A stretch of 14,914 bases of DNA from Baffinella frigidus (Eukaryota > Cryptophyceae > Cryptomonadales > Baffinellaceae), in contig MU646477.1 of the NCBI GenBank assembly GCA_026770585.1, positions 241,629 to 256,542 of the forward strand. Reading direction: 5' to 3'. The notes under the pieces are model-generated. The model made no database searches, was not told the DNA's origin, and saw only the letters and a program-made list of their open reading frames with translations. Of the stretch, positions 12,511-14,914 are shown piece after piece. Numbering within the stretch: the stretch's first letter is position 1; each line of letters begins with the position of its first letter. The translations under genes were made by a program, and so were the position numbers.

Positions 12511-12753
12511 TGGCCGAGGGTCTGCAGGCTTTGGGTTGATTGCGTGCTGATGTTTTGCTGCTGGCCGAGGGTGGCACATATGTGCTCCTGGCCGAAAGCT
12601 GGAGCGGAATGCTGGAAGGAGAGTCCCCCACACGACTGTTGACTTACATCAGGCTTCTGCGGAACTGATTTTTGCCGGTTTAGTTATCGTCCGCGTACAA
12701 ACCCTGCGCGGATACAAACCCTGCGCGGATCAGTCAACCGTCGCGGGACCCTT

Positions 12754-12933
12754 CTACTGGAAAGCCCCAGGGGAAGTTTCAAAAAGTAGCGGAAGCTGTA
12801 GCTTCCGCTACTTTGGAGCCATTTTGACCTCAAAAGGCAAATTTTGCCCCAAGGACGTGACCAAAATTCGTCAAAAGGCAACAATAGTGTCGTGTCCAGA
12901 GAAATTGAAACTTCCCCTGTGGCTTTTCAGTAG
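12754..12933 (+). mobile_element. CTACTGGAAAGCC element (180 bp), copy 2
   Basis: Same orientation and length as 6410-6589. The internal palindrome at 12785-12812 is AGTAGCGG-AAGCTGTAGCTT-CCGCTACT: outer eight bases constant, the twelve central ones different. It lies in the proposed first intron of the plus-strand gene. Confidence 0.9.
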
Positions 12934-12949
12934 TTGGCTGGATTGCAGC

Positions 12950-13400
12950 AAACCCCTGAACCCTAAACCCTCAACCCTAAACATTATAGAACCCTGAAAC
13001 CATCACCCTAAACTAGCCACGGCCAAGCCGCTGCAGCGATATGTCATTCCCGGCAGAGTGCCCTTCCTACCCTCCATTCCCAAGCCTTAAACCCCCATCC
13101 CAAAACCCTAATCCCTAAACCTAAACCTAAACCCTAAACCCTAAACCCTGAACCCTGAACCCTAATCCCGGACCCCTAAATCCTAAACACGAATCCCTTC
13201 ACCCTAAAACCTAACCCTCAACACCAAACCCTAATCCTAATTCAAAAACCAGGCCACCCAAACCCCAAACCCCAAACCCTAACCCCTAAGCCCCCAGCCC
13301 TAAGCCCTCAACCCTAAATGCTGAACCCTAAGCCCTCAACCCTAAATGCTGAACCCTAAGCCCTAAACCCGAAGCCCTCAACCCCTAAATGCTGAAATCT
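12950..13400 (-). repeat. CCCTAAA-type degenerate heptamer block
   Basis: Many ccctaaa, ccctgaa, ccctcaa and ccccaaa units with irregular breaks; accctaaatgctgaaccctaagccctca is itself repeated about three times at 13310-13395. Orientation is opposite to 8641-9282. It is interstitial, not a chromosome end, as other sequence follows. Confidence 0.85.
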
Positions 13401-13422
13401 CAACACGATCGATGAATGACAG

Positions 13423-13515
13423 ATACCCGAGATCATCGCGAATATGATGGGGACGGTGAACAAGCTGGTGTCCTTCGCGTTGGGCATGGCGGACGTCAAG
13501 TTCAAGGGCGACGAG
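13423..13515 (+). CDS. Proposed second exon of the unidentified plus-strand gene (31 codons)
   Basis: Acceptor GAATGACAG|ATACCC at 13422/13423 and donor GACGAG|GTGCCT at 13515/13516. It encodes IPEIIANMMGTVNKLVSFAL then GMADVKFKGDE, and joins in phase 0 to the exon ending at 12353. The segment between them is mainly CCCTAAA-type repeat and one 180-bp element. Family unknown. That this is real coding sequence is supported by later copies (13696-13764) in which changes are mostly conservative, such as N to D and L to M. Confidence 0.45.
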
Positions 13516-13546
13516 GTGCCTCTAATTCCGATTATCTCGGGCGGAT

Positions 13547-13656
13547 AAAATGTTATAGAGGCGCGTACAATGTTATAGAGGCGCATACAACGTTATAGAG
13601 GTTTATACGGTGTTATAGAGGTGTATATAATGTTATAGCGGCGCATACAATGTTAT
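13547..13656 (+). repeat. 21-bp tandem repeat ATGTTATAGAGGCGCATACAA
   Basis: Five units of (a)tgttatagaggcgcatacaa with drift (gtttatacggt, gtgtatata), directly after the donor flank of the 13423-13515 exon. Confidence 0.85.
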
Positions 13657-13695
13657 GTGGAATGCTGAAGGGGACGGTGAGTAAGCTGGTGTCCT

Positions 13696-13764
13696 ATGGG
13701 GACGGTGGACAAGCTGGTCTCGTTCGCGATGGGCATGGCGGACGTCAAGTTCAAGGGCGACGAG
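13696..13764 (+). CDS. Second near-complete copy of the GTVNKLVSF exon
   Basis: ATGGGGACGGTGGACAAGCTG and onward, encoding MGTVDKLVSFAMGMADVKFK then GDE, followed by GAG|GTGGCC. It lacks the first eight codons of 13423-13515 and has no acceptor at the same place. It could be an alternative exon or a remnant. A truncated start of another copy (gacggtgagtaagctggtgtcc) precedes it at 13672-13694. Confidence 0.35.
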
Positions 13765-13882
13765 GTGGCCCTAACTATCTCGGCGTTGGAGCCGTTTTCG
13801 TACGGGCGCGTCCTTTTAGATTGTACGTAGTACCACGATGCGGTTTAAATTGACTTTTTGTGAGGTAGATTAGGTGTCGGGG

Positions 13883-13918
13883 CGAGCCTTGGCGGACGTC
13901 AAGTTCAAGGGCGACGAG
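13883..13918 (+). pseudogene. Ghost copy of the GMADVKFKGDE end
   Basis: GCGAGCCTTGGCGGACGTC and following encode LADVKFKGDE then |GTGGCCCTAATT, matching the last third of 13423-13515 and its donor flank. It lies inside the left arm of the large foldback 13782-14189, and a short inverted match (cgtccgccacggctcg) is present in the right arm at 14074-14089. Confidence 0.65.
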
Positions 13919-13942
13919 GTGGCCCTAATTCATCTCCACAAA

Positions 13943-14056
13943 AGTATTAATTAATTGCTTTTGGTGCAACGAAATTTACTACACAAATGCTTTACTATTA
14001 CTTTTATGAGCAAATCGTGTAGTAATTTTCGTTGCCAAAAGCAATTAATTAATACT
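13943..14056. mobile_element. Core-palindrome MITE, copy B (arms AGTATTAATTAATTGC)
   Basis: Perfect arms AGTATTAATTAATTGCTTTT GG and its complement; core cgaaatttactacacaaatg ctttactattactt, then gcaaatcgtgtagtaatttt cgttg, shared with 14774-14913 and, more distantly, 4017-4153. Confidence 0.9.
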
Positions 14057-14212
14057 CGTATGGAAATTATAATCGTCCGCCACGGCTCGTCCCGCCACCT
14101 AATCCACCCCATAAAAGTGCTTTTAAAGCGCATCGTGGTACTACTTACAATCTAAAAGGACGCGCTGGTACGAAAACGGCTCCAACGCCCGGCGTGTTAG
14201 TCGCGTGGTGAT

Positions 14213-14262
14213 AATGGGGACGGTGAACAAGCTGGTGTCCTTTCACCACGGCCATGGCTGAC
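14213..14262 (+). pseudogene. Ghost copy of the GTVNKLVSF exon with internal deletion
   Basis: ATGGGGACGGTGAACAAGCTG GTGTCC (MGTVNKLVS) is followed by a frame-breaking change and deletion before ATGGCTGACGAAGCG. The donor GAG|GT is lost. A reverse copy of the 6092-6285 element follows immediately. Confidence 0.65.
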
Positions 14263-14274
14263 GAAGCGCCCCTA

Positions 14275-14416
14275 ATTTCATCTCGGAACATACCAGACTC
14301 TGCCCACACAAAAAGGCGTAAATTAGCATCATTGTATGCCTAAAATAGCATATACACCCTTGTCTTCGGCGCCGGAAGCCTAAGATAGCGGGACAGATTC
14401 TGTCTGGTTCCGAAAT
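14275..14416 (-). mobile_element. AATTTCGGAACA element, copy 2 (reverse, shorter)
   Basis: Reverse complement relation to 6092-6285: ggcgtaaattagcatcattg, tatgcctaaaatagcatata and cctaagatagcgggacag. Its left end merges with the ctaatttcatctcgg flank of the ghost exon at 14213-14262. Confidence 0.8.
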
Positions 14417-14577
14417 TGAATTCGTCCAGCGGTGCATTAGTCAGGTTGACTGATCGTTTTCTCCAAAAGTTGACAGAATTTGAAGGTAATTTGTCGAAAT
14501 TGACTTTTGCGATTGCTCCCCATCAGGTCTAGCGTAGTTCACACACACGGTGCATTTGGAGAACGACGCCCTAGACC

Positions 14578-14772
14578 GGAACCCTGAACCCTGAACCCTC
14601 ATCCCTGAACCCTAAACCCTTAACCCTGAACCCTGAACTCCGAACCCTAAACCCCACACCCTACACCCTAGACCACGAGCGCTTTACGCCCCAAACCCCA
14701 CACCCCAAACCCCAAACCTCAAACCCCGAACCCCAAATCCCAAACCCCAAACCCCAAACCCCAAACCCCAAA
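14578..14772 (-). repeat. CCCTGAA / CCCCAAA heptamer array
   Basis: ccctgaa units at 14581-14640, then caaacccca heptamers (GGGGTTT on the other strand) at 14690-14772, ending exactly at the MITE 14774. Confidence 0.9.
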
Positions 14773-14773
14773 C

Positions 14774-14913
14774 TTATCCGGGGAAACCTATTTTTCTTTC
14801 ATTTGATGGCAATCAAAATTACCACACAGATTCTTTTATATTACTAATAAGAACGAATTGTGTAGTAATTTTCGTTGCCATCAAATGAAAGAAAAATAGG
14901 TTTCCCCGGATAA
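14774..14913. mobile_element. Core-palindrome MITE, copy C (arms TTATCCGGGGAAACC)
   Basis: Perfect arms of about 42 bp (TTATCCGGGGAAACCTATTT TTCTTTCATTTGATGGCAA) around the core attaccacacagattctttt atattactaataagaacgaa ttgtgtagtaattttcgttg. The window ends one base after it. Confidence 0.92.
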
Positions 14914-14914
14914 A

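Larger units (their letters stand above)
13782..14189. mobile_element. Large foldback GGCGTTGGAGCCGTTTTCG with nested MITE
   Basis: Left arm GGCGTTGGAGCCGTTTTCGT ACGggCGCGTCCTTTTAGATTGTA; right arm is the complement, ending GGCTCCAACGCC at 14189. Arms are about 115 bp with scattered mismatches. The left arm includes the ghost exon 13883-13918. A separate MITE, 13943-14056, occupies the centre. Confidence 0.85.

Noticed and set aside
14578-14914. Chromosome end (telomere) at the right edge
   Set aside because: The heptamers are degenerate and followed by a complete MITE, so the array is interstitial.

Overview
The window looks like nuclear DNA from a microbial eukaryote, most likely an alga or related protist. 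It has spliced GC-rich exons with GT/AG borders, degenerate heptamer arrays related to the plant/algal telomere repeat TTTAGGG, and very dense short foldback (MITE-like) elements. There are no bacterial operons, Shine-Dalgarno sites, rRNA or tRNA genes. The exact lineage cannot be settled from the sequence.

Minus strand: the main gene is an LKB1/STK11-type protein kinase running from an ATG at 11976 leftward to at least 907 and out of the window. I reconstruct seven coding exons (300, 75, 36, 39, 48, 82 and 51 nt). They join in one frame and give, in order, the Gly-rich loop, the VAVK lysine, the alpha-C motif NGEANLKREI, the hinge VYMVFEL and the catalytic loop HRDIKPSNL. Everything after the HRD loop (DFG, activation segment, C-lobe) lies beyond the left edge. 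Introns 2 to 6 are 1.5 to 2.4 kb each and consist almost entirely of foldback elements, minisatellites and partial ghost copies of neighbouring exons.

Plus strand: a second, unidentified gene starts divergently at 12279, about 300 bp from the kinase ATG. A 75-nt first exon and a 93-nt second exon (13423-13515) are proposed; the second exon is echoed in four truncated copies up to 14262.

Repeats: at least fifteen foldback elements occur. Several families keep constant ends or a constant core while the palindromic arms differ completely from copy to copy yet remain self-complementary within each copy. This coordinated arm replacement, together with exon fragments duplicated beside the insertions, is the most unusual feature of the window. 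Heptamer arrays (TTGAGGG, TTTAGGG, TTCAGGG, GGGGAGT, GGGGTTT) fill 7183-7210, 8647-8738, 9074-9282, 9676-9782, 12426-12510, 12950-13400 and 14578-14772.
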